DNA of 64,000 nucleotides from Bipolaris cookei. Taxonomy: Eukaryota; Ascomycota; Dothideomycetes; Pleosporales; Pleosporaceae. Positions 34,287 to 46,026 of the stretch are shown here, in pieces; positions within the stretch are counted from its first letter, which is position 1; every line of letters starts with the position of its first letter. The translations under genes were made by a program, and so were the position numbers. A model generated the notes under the pieces. It saw only the letters and a program-made list of their open reading frames with translations, made no database searches and had not been told where the DNA came from. Location of the stretch: contig NRSV01000070.1 in assembly GCA_002286855.1 (NCBI GenBank), positions 62,001-126,000 on the forward strand, read 5' to 3'.

Positions 34287-36380
34287 ATGAGTCTCGATAT
34301 CCCCCGTTCAAACTACGGCTTCTTGCCCGAAACACACCCATATGCCGCCCCCCTTTCTTCTTCAGCCTCCTCTTCCACCTCGTCAGTATTCTCCGACGCT
34401 GCATCACAGACATCCAGCGCAAGTTCTAGATCAACCCATTCCAATTGGGACTCTGAAGAATGGAGTCGCAGCCAGGCTGCACAGACATCCGCTGTCGACC
34501 CCACCAGCCTGTCTACCTTTCAACAACTTAGCAGAGTAAGCACTTATCCTCAGTATCAACATGCAGTATGCCGCGACTCCATACAAGAGAGGCTCCCTTC
34601 TCTGCGCGCAGAGTTCCTGGCCCCACCGGAGCAGCGACAGAATCCACGTCGATCGTCGGCGAACGTCAACCAAAGACCTCCGCCCCAGCTCGTCCGGCAA
34701 TCCGATCGCAAGGTTAACTTCGTCGATTGCCTCGTCGGTTAGTACCCACTTTATCCATGGCCCAAAGACCACTCCGCTGATTATTCCTTCCTTCAAGATT
34801 CCGCTACTCAAATGGTTGAGGTCATCTGGCAGCTGTCTGAGCCCAAGAGCCGCTGTGAGAATGCTTCTGGACGCGGAGTACTTCCTCTTCGCATGTTCAT
34901 CCAGGAGACTCTCCGCCGATCACGCACCAGCTACTCTACGCTCCAGGTTGCTCTGTACTACTTGATTCTCATCAAGCCCCACTTGCCCAAGCATGACTTC
35001 ACCATGTCACAGCCTGAAGACGCTTCTCTTCGCGCCCTCCAGTGCGGTCGTCGCATGTTCCTTGCCGCGCTCATCCTGGCCTCAAAGTACCTGCAGGACC
35101 GCAACTACTCGGCTCGCGCGTGGAGCAAGATCTCTGGCCTCAAGGTTTGTGAGATCAACACCAACGAAATGGCTTTCCTTGAGGCTGTGAACTGGAAACT
35201 CCACATTGTGGATTCGATATGGGAGAAGTGGCAAGAGGTCGTTTTACGATATACTCCTACCCTTCCCCCTCCTTCACCCGGAGCTTCCATTCCCAACCAC
35301 TGGAAAGATGTCATTCCCATGTTGACACCTGAGCTTGAAATTATTGAGGTGAGCCCAAAGGCTTCCAACGCTCCTGTTCGCCCACCATTGAGGACACAGC
35401 TGAACGCGTCGCCCTACCGCCAGCCATCTCTTGACGGATATGGATCGCAAGAAAGCACGCCAACTCCATCTCTCTATCAGGTGCCTCGCTTCTTGGAGCC
35501 AAAGCCAGAACTTGTTCGCACACCAACCCTGCCGTCCATGGCTCGCTTGGGTCCTCTGCCCACGCCTTCACTGACACCGCAGCCAATTGCTAACAACACC
35601 CCTGTCGCGGGTGCCATGTCTTTTGGACTGCGACGTCCGTCAATGTGCACGGCAATGCAACAGGCGCAGTGCTCGTCATTGGCGCGCTCTTGCGTGGATC
35701 AGTTCAACCCAAGCATCAAGAACGGTCTGGAAGCCTACCACTTCCCGAGTCGACGACCATCCTTGGCTGCGTCCAACGGTTCCCTATCATCATCTCCAGA
35801 GTCCATGATCTCGGATAACTCACGCTCCTCACGTGCCTCGTCAATCTCGTCAGTTTCATCCGCCGGTTGGGCGCCAAACCAAAGTCAAGCCAATTTGGCC
35901 CGACTGGCGACCTGCCGTAGCGCAAAACTGCCGTACCCGATGTTGTCCAAGTGCAAGGAGCAGTACGAGTACGCCCCGAGCGAGGCCCTGTCCTCTCCCG
36001 ATCTGGATAGCTTCCACATTGATGATTCGGATTCTTCGCCCGCCAAGGTTGCGAGTCCTGCCGTTGTCGCTCCTGCTAGTCGTAAGCGCGGAAGGTCGTC
36101 TGTTGATCTCCAGCAAAATGTGCGACACCTCCTCCACACTACCCGCTCGGCATTTGATCTTCGCCACAAGACTGTCCTTCCTGACCGATCGGTTGTACAG
36201 CCATTCGCCTTTACCTCGCGCAGTGAGCCAAAGGGGCTGCAGTCCCCTAAGAACGCCGCGCCGGGTTGCTTGCGTCTCCCGGTCCAGAAGGACTTTGGCA
36301 AGAAAAGATCGTGCTGCAGCACAGAGGCCGCGCAGGCATATCGCCCGCAAGGCCCTGGTATGTGGGCTGGTATCCTATGA
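34287..36380 (+). CDS. Pho85-type (PCL) cyclin
   Basis: Two exons (34287-34737 and 34798-36380) give 677 residues. A Ser-rich N-terminus leads to VNFVDCLVDSATQMVEVIW, the start of the cyclin box. FIQETLRRSRTSYSTLQVALYY, MFLAALILASKYLQDRNYSARAWSKISGL and NEMAFLEAVNWKLHI complete it (about residues 140-310). This pattern is that of the Pcl cyclins that activate the CDK Pho85, and closest in my judgement to Pcl5/PclA-type. The C-terminal 350 residues are Ser/Pro-rich with possible CDK sites and a basic RKRGRSS stretch. Such cyclins direct Pho85 to transcription factors or cell-cycle targets in the nucleus. The gene is preceded by an ATG-depleted leader with an uORF, so translational control is plausible. 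Which Pcl it is cannot be settled by eye. Confidence 0.85.
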
Positions 36381-37464
36381 ATATGACATATCGTCTACGA
36401 ATACTGAAAAGCCAAAAGAAGGCTTAACGAAGAAAGGGCAAGGCGACATTAAGCCCCCTATTGACTTACCTTTACTCTCCATATCCACATTCACACATCA
36501 CACAGTCTCTCTACACGCCCGTGTATATTTTCTTTAACCACGTCTGAAACACTCGGCAGTGTACGTTTTCCTAGTTTTGGGACGGCACAAAAGGGTGTAC
36601 AACACATGTTGATTTTGCAGCTATTTAGCTCTCTAGTATACCTAATTGGTTTACTTGTTGGCGTTTTCTTTTTTTATCTCTTTTGTTAAATGTTATCAAT
36701 CTTGGCGTTAGCAATTATCACAGGGAAGCTTGCTCGGTTGAGCAACAGGTGGGAAATATCCTCGATTTGCAGCAAAGGGTGCATTTAGCATGGTCAAACG
36801 GATTGCAGGCAGGAAAGGAGTTTCAAGTTGGCTCGCACGCCACAATACCCTTGGTGCAGTGTACGTTTACGCTACGGCGGTTGATGACGTGCAGCGCTAC
36901 ATCTAGTGAGTAGATAGTGGTAGTTGAATCAGATGCTGATGCTGCATATTTTTTTTGTTGTTATCTTTGTGTGATGTTTCTCCCACCTGTCTACAACTCA
37001 CTGACATACATTCGTCTCACACCCTTCTCGTATCATTAACATGCCGCTCCTCTTGGCCCTCGCTCCCCATCTCCCTAGCAATCGTAACACTCTCCCTCAA
37101 CGCCCTCCCTACCGCACCCCTCACCCCCATCTCCTCCAACACCATCACCCCGCCAATCGTACACTCCCTCGGGACTCGTCCTCATATCCCTCACATCCCC
37201 CGTCTTCCACTCCGCCAGAAACATCCCCACAATACTCCTCATAATCCTATATACCTGCGGGTGCTGAGGCGGGATTCGGAGCTGGTGGAGGAAATACAAG
37301 CTGTGTAGTGGGTAAATTGGGTGGGGTTGGGTGAGTTGAGCAGGCCTGAGAGGATGGGGGTTGTCGAGATTGCTTGGTGGAGGTTAGTATGTTGGGTTTA
37401 TTGTTTTTATAGGGCTAGGGACATGTATCGCAGCCCAGAATGCAGAGTCTTTATTGGGTCGTGA

Positions 37465-37501
<37 letters not shown>

Positions 37502-37998
37502 CTTGTTGTTTTTTTTTGATTATCGTAAATCTAGGGTTGGGGACCGGTGGGTGGATAGGATTTTTTGATTTTTTTTAGTTTTCGCTGACTTAAAGTACCT
37601 CGATAGTTTCGGGAAAAGGAGTTAAATTCGCCTTGTTAAGTTGGTTTTGCTATTGTTGAACTTTAATTGTTTGTCGTATTAATCTTTTAAGTCGATGCTG
37701 CGGCTACTAGCGCCGTCTCTACAAGGGAAATCCATTTTCCTAATTCGATCAAATGGTGAGGAGTGAGCTAGCCATTACGGAGCTTTATATTCACGCCCTT
37801 GTGCTTTGCATGAGCGTCTTGATCAACCGTATGTCCCACAAAAGATAGTAATGTCAAGAATTAACACCCAGAGATAAGCTATTCGTGCATACACACTAAT
37901 CTTCTTCCAGCCCATCCTACAATTACGAATGGATTGAGAGACATTTTTCTGTCATAATTCGTGCAATTCAAACACAATATCTACACTCCATCTCTATA
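36381..37998. other. Intergenic between convergent genes
   Basis: About 1.6 kb separating the convergent cyclin and PUT1 genes. It contains a TTG microsatellite and T-rich sequence. The open frames present are low-complexity and unrelated to known families. Confidence 0.5.
37465..37501 (+). repeat. (TTG)n microsatellite
   Basis: An uninterrupted run of about 12 TTG units, followed by TTCTTGTTGTTTTTTTT. Confidence 0.9.
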
Positions 37999-39465
37999 TC
38001 ACACCCACAGAAATCTCTTCCTAGCCTCCTTCCTCAGCGCCGCAAACTCATCCTTTGTCCTAAGTACCGCATCGCGATTTTCTACCGCCCGTCGAAGCAA
38101 ATACCCCACACACTCGCCCATGCTACCCCAAGTAGTGCATTTGAACACCTCCGGCGACACTCCCCTCTTATCCTTTTCTGCAAGCAGTGAGAAACTAACC
38201 TCGTCCGACATGCCGTGTAGCTGGCCATATGCAACCGGCACAGTGGGTAGCCCAGCTTCCAGCCGCTGGCGATGCAGTGCGCTAGCCGCCATTACGGACT
38301 CGCGGTTATGTGACGCGAGGAGCAGATTCACCGACGGAAAGGGACGAGATTTCCCTTCAAAAGGACCAAGTCGTTGGCGAAGAGCGCCCTGCGCTATCGT
38401 GTTGTACGCGTTGTCTGTATCTTCCTTTGTATCGTGGATCAAGGCCCGGTTATCAGACAGAATGTATGCTCCACGCACGAGCTTCAGACCCAGGGTAAAC
38501 CCGTCTTTCTCAGCTTCGGCCATGTGTTGCTGGACTACAGAAGGTGTTTCTTTGAGATAGGCTTGGTAAGTGTTGTATATGACTGCTTTGCCTCCGCGAT
38601 TGAATTTCCGCATTAGCTCCAAGGTAGTGCGTGCGATGCCGTGCTGCCAGTGCTGAGACTCGGCGTCGATTATGATTTGGATGCCGCGCTGCTTGCATTT
38701 TGTTGCTAGTTCTTCGAGTGCTGAGAGCATTTGCTGGGGTGGGAGTTTGCCTTGACTGAAAGCAGCGGAGACGGCTGGGCCACCGCCTGTTGTCCTATTT
38801 AAATGTTAGTCTTGCCTGCGCTTTGCACATATTTTCCAAGATCAAACCACTGACTTCAATGCCAGAATATCGCCTTTGGAAATCAAATCCAACGTCCGCA
38901 GCGTCCCTGCTCTCCACGCTTCAATATCCGCATCATGCAACATAGCCTTTCCATAAACACCTTTTTCCAAATTATCATTCTTGACCGAGCCTGCTTTGTG
39001 ATCAAACACCATTTCTTTCGCGTATGTCAAGATGACACCCTTGAACCCCAGATCCTTGAGCTGCTTGACACAAGCTTGTGTCTCTTGCTCTGTTTCTCCT
39101 GCACAAAACTGATTATACAACGTCCTCTTCAAAACAGCTTTCAAAACCGGATTCCGATCTACGTTGAATAAGAAGCTCCGATTTGGCTTTGACAAAAAGG
39201 ATAAGAGGTGTAGTGACGGTATCAACAAGAACTTGTTGGATGATATGGTCGCAATGAATAGAGAGCGGAGTAACATGGGTGTCGGCATCACCGATAGCGG
39301 GTACTGCGCTCGTTGCTGAGCCGGTGCATGTCTCACCGTCTCTCTTGTCCGTGGAAGCGTAGTCGTAGAGCTGAGCCGGATTCCGAATCTGCCAAAGTCA
39401 TGGGCGAGGCTCCGTCTGCCGTATACGCATTGCAATCCCTTTCCGTTGAGTCGCGGTCGAAACAT
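37999..39465 (-). CDS. PUT1: Proline dehydrogenase, mitochondrial
   Basis: Two exons (38855-39465 and 37999-38794) join in GDILALKTTGGGPAVSAAF and give 468 residues. The N-terminus is rich in Arg with few acids, consistent with a mitochondrial targeting peptide. The TIM-barrel FAD enzyme follows: NQFCAGETEQETQACVKQLK, GVILTYAKE, IIIDAESQHWQHGIARTTLE, FTLGLKLVRGAYILSDNR, NLLLASHNRESV and VAYGQLHGMSDEVSF. These contain the LVRGAY and GQLxGM motifs that bind FAD and proline. It oxidises proline to pyrroline-5-carboxylate at the inner membrane, the first step of proline catabolism. In fungi this gene is often paired with a P5C dehydrogenase or permease gene, but none is visible here. The start ATG begins MFRPRLNGKG. 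Confidence 0.93.
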
Positions 39466-39503
39466 GGTTGCCCCTATACAAGCAAGGTGTTATAAAATCT
39501 ATT

Positions 39504-39545
39504 TACTACTATTACTACTACTACTACTACTACTGCTGCTGCTGA
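39504..39545 (+). repeat. (CTA)n/(CTG)n microsatellite
   Basis: An ACTACTATTACTACTACTAC run that turns into CTGCTGCTG just upstream of the PUT1 start. Confidence 0.85.
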
Positions 39546-40088
39546 TGCTCGGAAAAAATAGTGTTGTGGAAACAATACAGCAATGGATAAAGTGTATATA
39601 TCAGAAACATGTGCTCCATTCTCCAAACAATTACCCTTATCTCAATCTGCCGTTTATCACGCACATCACGACCCCGCTCCCATATCCGGGACGTGGGGTG
39701 TATTAGAGCGTGGCAGGTAGAACCGTACTAGCGCCGATTGGTATGAGGACTCCATGGTTGGGCGAGCCTGGTATTAACACGTGTATATGCGCTATACGAA
39801 TGCTACAGAATGAGGCGATAAGCAGCTGTAGGCCCGAAGGATTTGCGTCTCGATGCTGAGTGGTACCGCCGAAAGCGGGGTTAGATGATGAGCGGCTTGG
39901 GGCGGGTTATGATGGTGGACCCCGCTATGCTGACCAAATGTAGTAGAGTTTAGGTCTTGGTACTTGATGTCTCTCCACGCCATAGTAATGTGTTGTGTAG
40001 AATACGGGGTTTCTGAAGGTGATAATGATGTCTTTTTTGTTTTTTTGGTTACTTGCGTACGCATACTTGAATATAATGTCATGATTGA

Positions 40089-40117
40089 CTTCTTCTTCTT
40101 CTTCTTCTTCTTCTTCT
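40089..40117 (+). repeat. (TTC)n microsatellite
   Basis: About nine TTC units, in intergenic sequence. Confidence 0.9.
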
Positions 40118-40515
40118 GTTATACAGGTTGCTTGAACATACTGTAACGCGATAATAGATGCTAGAATAGAGTGTTATTTCAATACACGTATGTCGCATAA
40201 GTTCTACCTGTTTATCGAAACGTTCCAAGTTATGGTGTTCGAAATGGAGAAAGCTCCAAAGTCAGAAAGCTTTTGGATCAGTTTGACTCTGTGCTCAAGA
40301 AACTAGCTTATTGATTCGACAGTTCTATAAGGTTTTTTTCAGAGGCAGTTCTGCCGCTTTTGGATAATTCCAGAGTTATGGCGTCGTACTATATTCGATC
40401 GGGAACCGTTAAGGAATAGCGGACTGGATTGACTCTTCTTCGTGCTAAGTTTCTTTTTACATTCATTTCTTGGTTATATTAGTATAGTGTCTCCAGTATA
40501 ACATAATATAATACC

Positions 40516-40929
40516 CTACACAATATCCTTCCGTATCAACCATACCAATTCAGCATGCCCAGCATGCTCCTTATAGCGGCAAAGGCAAAGCCTTGGTAAC
40601 AAGACGATCGAGTCTCTGTTATCGCGTCTATGGTAGAATGAAATGCGTTCGAGTTTCAAAGCACTCTGATTCGTCATAAGCTCTTCGTAAAGAGTGGAGA
40701 TTGTGAAAGGTCGAGAAGATAGGCGACGGAGTTCATAGTTAAGGGCTGTTGAGAAGCACGTATCGGCGTCTGAACTGGCCGTTTCCGTTGTAGCAGCCAA
40801 TAGCTCTGCATCAGCCCTCATGCCTTCGGCGGCGTAGCAACATATGTTGGCAACGTTGGATGTAGGTGCCGTATGCTCAACGTCGAACAGTCTCGTCTCG
40901 CCTGTATAGGCGTCCGTCCTTGACAGCAC
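40516..40929 (-). pseudogene. Possible caspase-like (C14) protein fragment
   Basis: An open frame of 137 codons with a C-terminal half resembling the end of fungal caspase-like proteins: LLAATTETASSDADTCFSTA, then LSSRPFTISTLYEELM and RDNRDSIVLLP. In those proteins this part follows the catalytic His-Cys subdomain and precedes effector repeats. The catalytic part is not seen upstream, and the frames there do not match. I infer a fragment left by deletion. The similarity is from memory of the pattern and is tentative. Confidence 0.35.
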
Positions 40930-41119
40930 CTTCCATCATCTGCTTGTACCAGCGAGTGCCCGTGATTTTTTTAGCTTTCTCTGTATATTGTACTGAGACG
41001 CTAACCGATGTTGCAGCAAGGACGGTGGCTGGTGAAATGATTCGGTCTGATCGGAGGGTATTCCTAGGGAAAGCAGTTAGTTTGAAAACTATGTTATACA
41101 TCTGAAGTAGCAAGACCAT

Positions 41120-42258
41120 AAACCATGTAGTATACTTACATGTATATATTAGTAGTTATAGTAATACTATTTGTCGTAGTGAACGTCGTACTAGTTGTTG
41201 TGGAAGTAGTTGTAGTTATTGTAGTAGTAGAGGTGGTAGTAATGGCGGTAGCAATAGTAGTAATGTTGGTCGTAGCAATGATGGATCTCTCGTACCATCT
41301 GGGTTTTCGAAAAGAGAGACAGTTTGTGTCACAGAAAACACAAGGTGTATAGGATAGATCTCGGTGGAATGGATGTGATGAGTTGACTAGCCCACGACCA
41401 GAAGGAACCCTGGGTATATCTGTCTAGTCCATGTCACATGACAATTTGTCGGTGTGAACAAGTGCCCCTTCCCTCCCAACGCGCAGAATGCACTGTCACG
41501 TCCAGGTGTCACTTTTCGAACAAGTAGACTATTCTCTTGGTCTTAGTTCATTCAGGATATATGATTTGACGATATTCATGACCATCTTTTACATTGGTGT
41601 CATTGTTCTTGATGTGCCAAAGCCCGAAAGATCACATCCCGAAATCAACTTCTCTCCAGAAGAATTCTTTTCCAGCAATTTTTTCATCACTACTTTATCG
41701 AGATTGACTGCTTTTATCTTCCCAATACCCACCAACGCAACGGCCACAATGACTGAAACCGGTTATTGCTTCATCGTCTTTGAGGTTCTTTTCCTTCTCC
41801 GTTGCTCACATAATCAACAGTTTCAAGCGAGTAGCTTTAGGAAGAACACTCGGTCTTGTTGAAGATTTTGACGATGCCGCTTTCGAAGGGACTTACGATT
41901 TCCATCTGATCTGGGCAAACTTTTTAAGGCGGGGTTGTCTGTTCGGCAAAAAAAAAATTTTGTCTTGGAACCGTTCCACAGTCATTTCTTATTGACACAT
42001 GTTGCATAAGTGACCTGGTGTCGATAAACTTAGTAGAATGAAAATATTTTATGAAAGAAACCAAAGTGTATGAGTGTTGTGAGAAGAAAACCGAGTCACG
42101 AGGATACAACTTTATAACTGAAATAGCCAGTTTGAAGAAACAGATCAAGGGGCCCATGCCAATATCTCTGATTCGACTTGTAACGGTGCAACTCGCAACT
42201 GCATGTAGTTCAACTGTTTTCATCTCTCGGAAAGCAAAAAAAGTGAATGCGCTCATAC
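41120..42258. other. Gene-free stretch with degenerate GTA repeat
   Basis: About 1.1 kb upstream of nothing convincing and downstream of the succinate dehydrogenase gene. Between 41142 and 41280 there is a degenerate GTAGTA/GTTGTA repeat that makes a false Val-rich frame. No known protein is encoded. Confidence 0.5.
41142..41280 (+). repeat. Degenerate GTA/GTT triplet repeat
   Basis: A run of GTAGT, GTTGT and GTAAT triplets with many substitutions. It gives a frame of almost only Val, Ile, Leu and Met, which is repeat-encoded and not a real protein. Confidence 0.7.
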
Positions 42259-44344
42259 CTAATAGAATCGCTTTCTAGGTGGCACACTAGCTACCTCATT
42301 CTCATCCAAAGTTCTCATAACCACTTCTCTCGTGCCAAATTCGACCTCCTCGCCTACGCCACGCTGCCACGTAAGACTATGCTTCATCCATTGTGCATCG
42401 TCTCTCTCCTTGTAATCCTCTCGTGCATGCGCGCCCCGGCTCTCCGTCCGCTTCAACGCCGCTGTACTTGTCTGTGTGGCGTTTGTGAGTAGGTTGCGCA
42501 GCTCTAGCGTCTCAATGAGGTCAGAGTTCCAAATCAGGGATTTGTCTGTCACACGAAGGTCTGTGGCGAATTGCTTCTCTAGTGAGTGAAGTTGAGCGTG
42601 GCCCTCGGCAAGAGTGTCGTGAGTACGGAAGACGGCTGTGGTGGATTGCATGGTTGATTGCATTTTGCTTCTCAGGGCGGAGGTGGGGGTCAACCCGTTG
42701 GAATGGGTGAGGAAGGAGGTTAGTTCATGGATGACATCGAGGCCAATGATATCCGGGGTTGGTTCGTGCGATGCTGCGGGGGAGTGGTGTGACGAGATGT
42801 GGAGTGCAGCTGCTCGGCCCTGTATGGATATATTAGTAAGAAGTACGGTGGATATCGAAATTCCATCTCCGGGGTGTACGCACAAAAACAACAATGTCGA
42901 GGAGAGAGTTGGCACCCAATCGGTTTGCACCGTGGACACTGACGCAAGCTGCTTCGCCTGCTGCATACAAGCCATCCACAATACGTTCTTTCCCACTCTG
43001 GCGGTCTACATTCAAAACCTGGCCGTGGTAGTTTGTTGGTATCCCACCCATACAGTAGTGAACTGTTGGCAGCACCGGGATACATTCTCTAGTTACGTCT
43101 ATGCCAGCAAATATTGCCGCTGTTTCCGCTATGCCTGGCAAGCGCTCCGCAATAATGTATCTTGGAAGGTGCATGAGCTGCAAGTAAATGTAATCTTTTT
43201 TGGGTCCACATCCACGGCCTTGGAGAATTTCCAGATTCATACTCCGGCTTACCACATCACGGGATGCGAGGTTCCTTGAGATGGGAGCATAGTTTTGCAT
43301 GAACGCCTCGCCTTCAGAGTTGAGGAGATAACCGCCTTCACCACGGGCGCCTTCTGTGATAAGTACCTACAAAACGATTTCAGTATTTCGAACCAATGAC
43401 GCCAAATCGATCATACATACACCTGCACCGTAAATTCCAGTCGGATGGAATTGGACAAATTCCATGTCCTGAAGCGGTAGGCCGGCTCTGGAAACCATGG
43501 CGCTACCATCTCCGGTACTTGTGTGAGCGCTCGTGGCGCTGAAGTATGCTCGCCCGTAGCCTCCAGTAGCTAACACAGTATTCTTAGCAAACATCCTATG
43601 ACACGTCCCATCCTCCATATTCATAACCGTAACACCCACACATTTCCCCTCCACCATCATCAAATCAAGGGCAAACCACTCAATAAAAAACTGTACCCCC
43701 CGTTTCAAACTCTGTCCATACAGTGTATGAAGCATAGCATGCCCCGTGCGGTCCGCCACACAAGCAGTCCGATATGCCTGTCCACCTTTCCCATAGTTGA
43801 GAGTCTGACCACCCAAGGGCCGTTGATAAATAGTACCTTGCTCTGTACGGCTGAATGGCATACCGTAGTTTTCCAATTCGACGACTGCAGGAACGGCTTC
43901 GCGCGTCATGTAGTGTATTGCGTCTTGGTCGCCGAGCCAGTCGGAGCCTTTGACTGTATCGTACATGTGCCATCGCCAGTCGTCCTTGTGCATGTTTGCG
44001 AGGGCGGCGTTGATGCCTCCTTGGGCGGCGACGGTGTGGGAGCGGGTGGGGAATAGCTTGGATACACATGCGGTTTTGAGGCCGGCTTCTGTAAGGCCTA
44101 GGGCTGCGCGGAGACCTGCTCCTCCTGCTCCGACGACAATTGCACTTTGGAGTTGTTATTAGTGGCCAGGGCGACACTGAAAGCGAAGAGGGCGTTATTA
44201 CTCGTAGTGATGGTCAATAACTGTTATGCCCTTGATACTTGGGCCATTGACTGAAGCGAGCGATCTTCGCTGTGTCGGATAGAGATGTTTTGAAAAGGGA
44301 AGATTGGAACGGGAGCGCCATGAAGTTCGCACAAACGCCCGCAT
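42259..44344 (-). CDS. SDH1: Succinate dehydrogenase flavoprotein subunit, mitochondrial
   Basis: Four exons (44202-44344, 43421-44144, 42884-43366, 42259-42819) give 636 residues. MRAFVRTSWRSRSNLPFSKH is a basic mitochondrial targeting peptide. ITVIDHHYDAIVVGAGGAGL is the FAD Rossmann motif, joined across intron 1. RSHTVAAQGGINAAL holds the FAD-linked His. FVQFHPTGIYGAG, ITEGARGEGGYL, LASRDVVSRSM and PTVHYCMGGIPTN follow, then CVSVHGANRLGANSLLDIVV. Sdh1 oxidises succinate in complex II at the inner membrane and feeds the ubiquinone pool. Compared with the usual fungal protein I remember, several conserved positions differ: FIEWFALDLMMVEG against FVEYFAMDLLMEDG, and HYCMGG against HYNMGG. This suggests a second, divergent copy, but from one window I cannot exclude that it is the only one. 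Confidence 0.9.
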
Positions 44345-45206
44345 CATGAGGGGATATCTGGGAACATGGTGGGTTGCATGAATTTCGGGAGTCGTATATC
44401 ATGTCGACCTACCCATTTGGGCGGCAAGCTGATCCTCGGCTGTATAAGATTCGGGTCGTGGGACTAACTGTGAAACGGTTCATTGAGAATCCTTCTTGCA
44501 CAAATCTGAAAGCAAGGGAGTGAAAGAAAAAATCCGTTAAGATACAATAGCTCGAAATGGTTGAGTTTATCTTTACGTCCAAAAACCAAACTGTAGGCGA
44601 TGAAACCTCAGATGGTGATATGTGGGGTTATCACAAAAGGTGGGATGAAAGCAGGTGTTGCATGACTCGCGCGACTACCAGTGGTTATAGCCGGCAGCCA
44701 ATCGGGAATAGGGTAATTGAAATACCGCAGGAACGCTGGGCGATTCTTAGTCGGCTATTTGCGATGGTTTGTATGCTAGCAAATTTGTAATTTCCTCTCT
44801 AAGCGCACACTTAAATTCGCTGGATCCTGAACAACTGCGAAGTGCATGCTGATTTTATTGATGAATCAGATGCAGAGTTGGGGTGTGTAATATTCACCCT
44901 GAGGTTGACAATATTGGTAATGAAGCAAAAGTTGAATAGTGCACTATAGTAAGAGTAGGGAATAGATTCACAACATGGGGTACTAGAAAAATTAAGAAGG
45001 CCTCCTGATCCATCCATTGCGCAATCGTAACTTAAGGCGCCTTAAACTTCAAACTGCAAAACACCCATAGCTATGCGCCCTTTGCAGCAGCTATTCGTTA
45101 AATCATTCAATAATGTACAATCATGATGGAGTCGCGTGGTTTTGCGTCCATGCCCCTGAAACTCCTGCCTGATAACGCCTGTTAAACTGACTTTTGCTTG
45201 GCTCTG
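44345..45206. other. Intergenic, no gene seen
   Basis: About 0.9 kb containing the promoter of the succinate dehydrogenase gene. One open frame (44557-44790, plus) has no known relative and is not called. Confidence 0.5.
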
Positions 45207-45842
45207 TCACCGTTGCATGTACATGCCGGTGGTGGCCATGACATGTCCGTAGCGTTCATTGGCATACCAGAGGTACTTGAGAAAAACAATTGCCTTTAGG
45301 TAGGCTTTCATGATGCGCCTTCTTCGGGCTCGATCGGCCTCGAGAATCCTGCGGAGGGCCTTTGAAACAGCAAGCGAGGAAGCAACTCTTCGAGAAGGGG
45401 CCTGGATGATTGCAGGCCATGAGGTGGCGCGGGTGAGGGCGGGTGGGCTTGCGATTGAGGCCTCTGGCAAGAATACGTCAGGGGGCTCTGGGACGTCATT
45501 GAGCGAGGCTGGGCGGTGCCGAGTGTCCAGAGGGTCGTACTCGAAGACTTCTAGAATGCTACCCAGGGTGGGTGCAAAAGTCGAGGAGCGTGGCGAGTCT
45601 ACATGGTGGGACATTTGGGTGGGCTTAGTTTGGAAGGCGGACTGTTTCCCTCTCCGTCGTGGTGATGGTGGTGGTGGTGGTGGGCGCAAGGCTTTCTTTT
45701 TGGGGGTGCGCGGCAAGAGGGGAATGGAGGCAGGCGTGGTGGACCAAAAAGGGAGGGTGAGCCGCTTAGAGATGGTGGCCGTTTGTTTTCCTGGGCCGCG
45801 AGGCAGCAGAGAGTCGCATGGCGGGGCGGAGAAGAGAAGCAT
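45207..45842 (-). CDS. Hypothetical protein, Pro/Ser-rich with helical C-terminus
   Basis: A single open frame of 211 codons. The N-terminal half is Pro/Arg/Lys-rich with a stretch of prolines. The C-terminal 60 residues look helical, with basic clusters (KALRRILEADRARRRRIMKA) and an aromatic end (YLKAIVFLKYLWYANERYG). It is the longer and less repetitive of the overlapping frames here. I do not recognise a family. The basic helical region could bind nucleic acid or membrane; this is a guess. A downstream frame on the other strand is judged to be its shadow. Confidence 0.45.
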   Translation of the reverse strand: MLLFSAPPCDSLLPRGPGKQTATISKRLTLPFWSTTPASIPLLPRTPKKKALRPPPPPPSPRRRGKQSAFQTKPTQMSHHVDSPRSSTFAPTLGSILEVFEYDPLDTRHRPASLNDVPEPPDVFLPEASIASPPALTRATSWPAIIQAPSRRVASSLAVSKALRRILEADRARRRRIMKAYLKAIVFLKYLWYANERYGHVMATTGMYMQR

Positions 45843-45980
45843 GACGAGCAGGTGTCACCAGCGGGCAGTTGTGAGTGCCGAGCTGAAGTCAAGTTGGGTC
45901 AGACTAGGGGGGAGTGAATTAGTTGAAAACAAAGCAAAGCAAAACAGCAAAGGGGCCCGGCTGGAATATGAAGGCTGGCA

Positions 45981-46026
<46 letters not shown>

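Larger units (their letters stand above)
39466..40515. other. Intergenic with microsatellites
   Basis: About 1 kb upstream of PUT1, including its promoter. Two triplet microsatellites lie within it. No gene is seen. Confidence 0.5.

Noticed and set aside
41140..41352. A Val/Ile-rich open frame resembling a membrane peptide
   Set aside because: It is encoded by a degenerate GTA/GTT triplet repeat, so the hydrophobic look is an artefact of the repeat.
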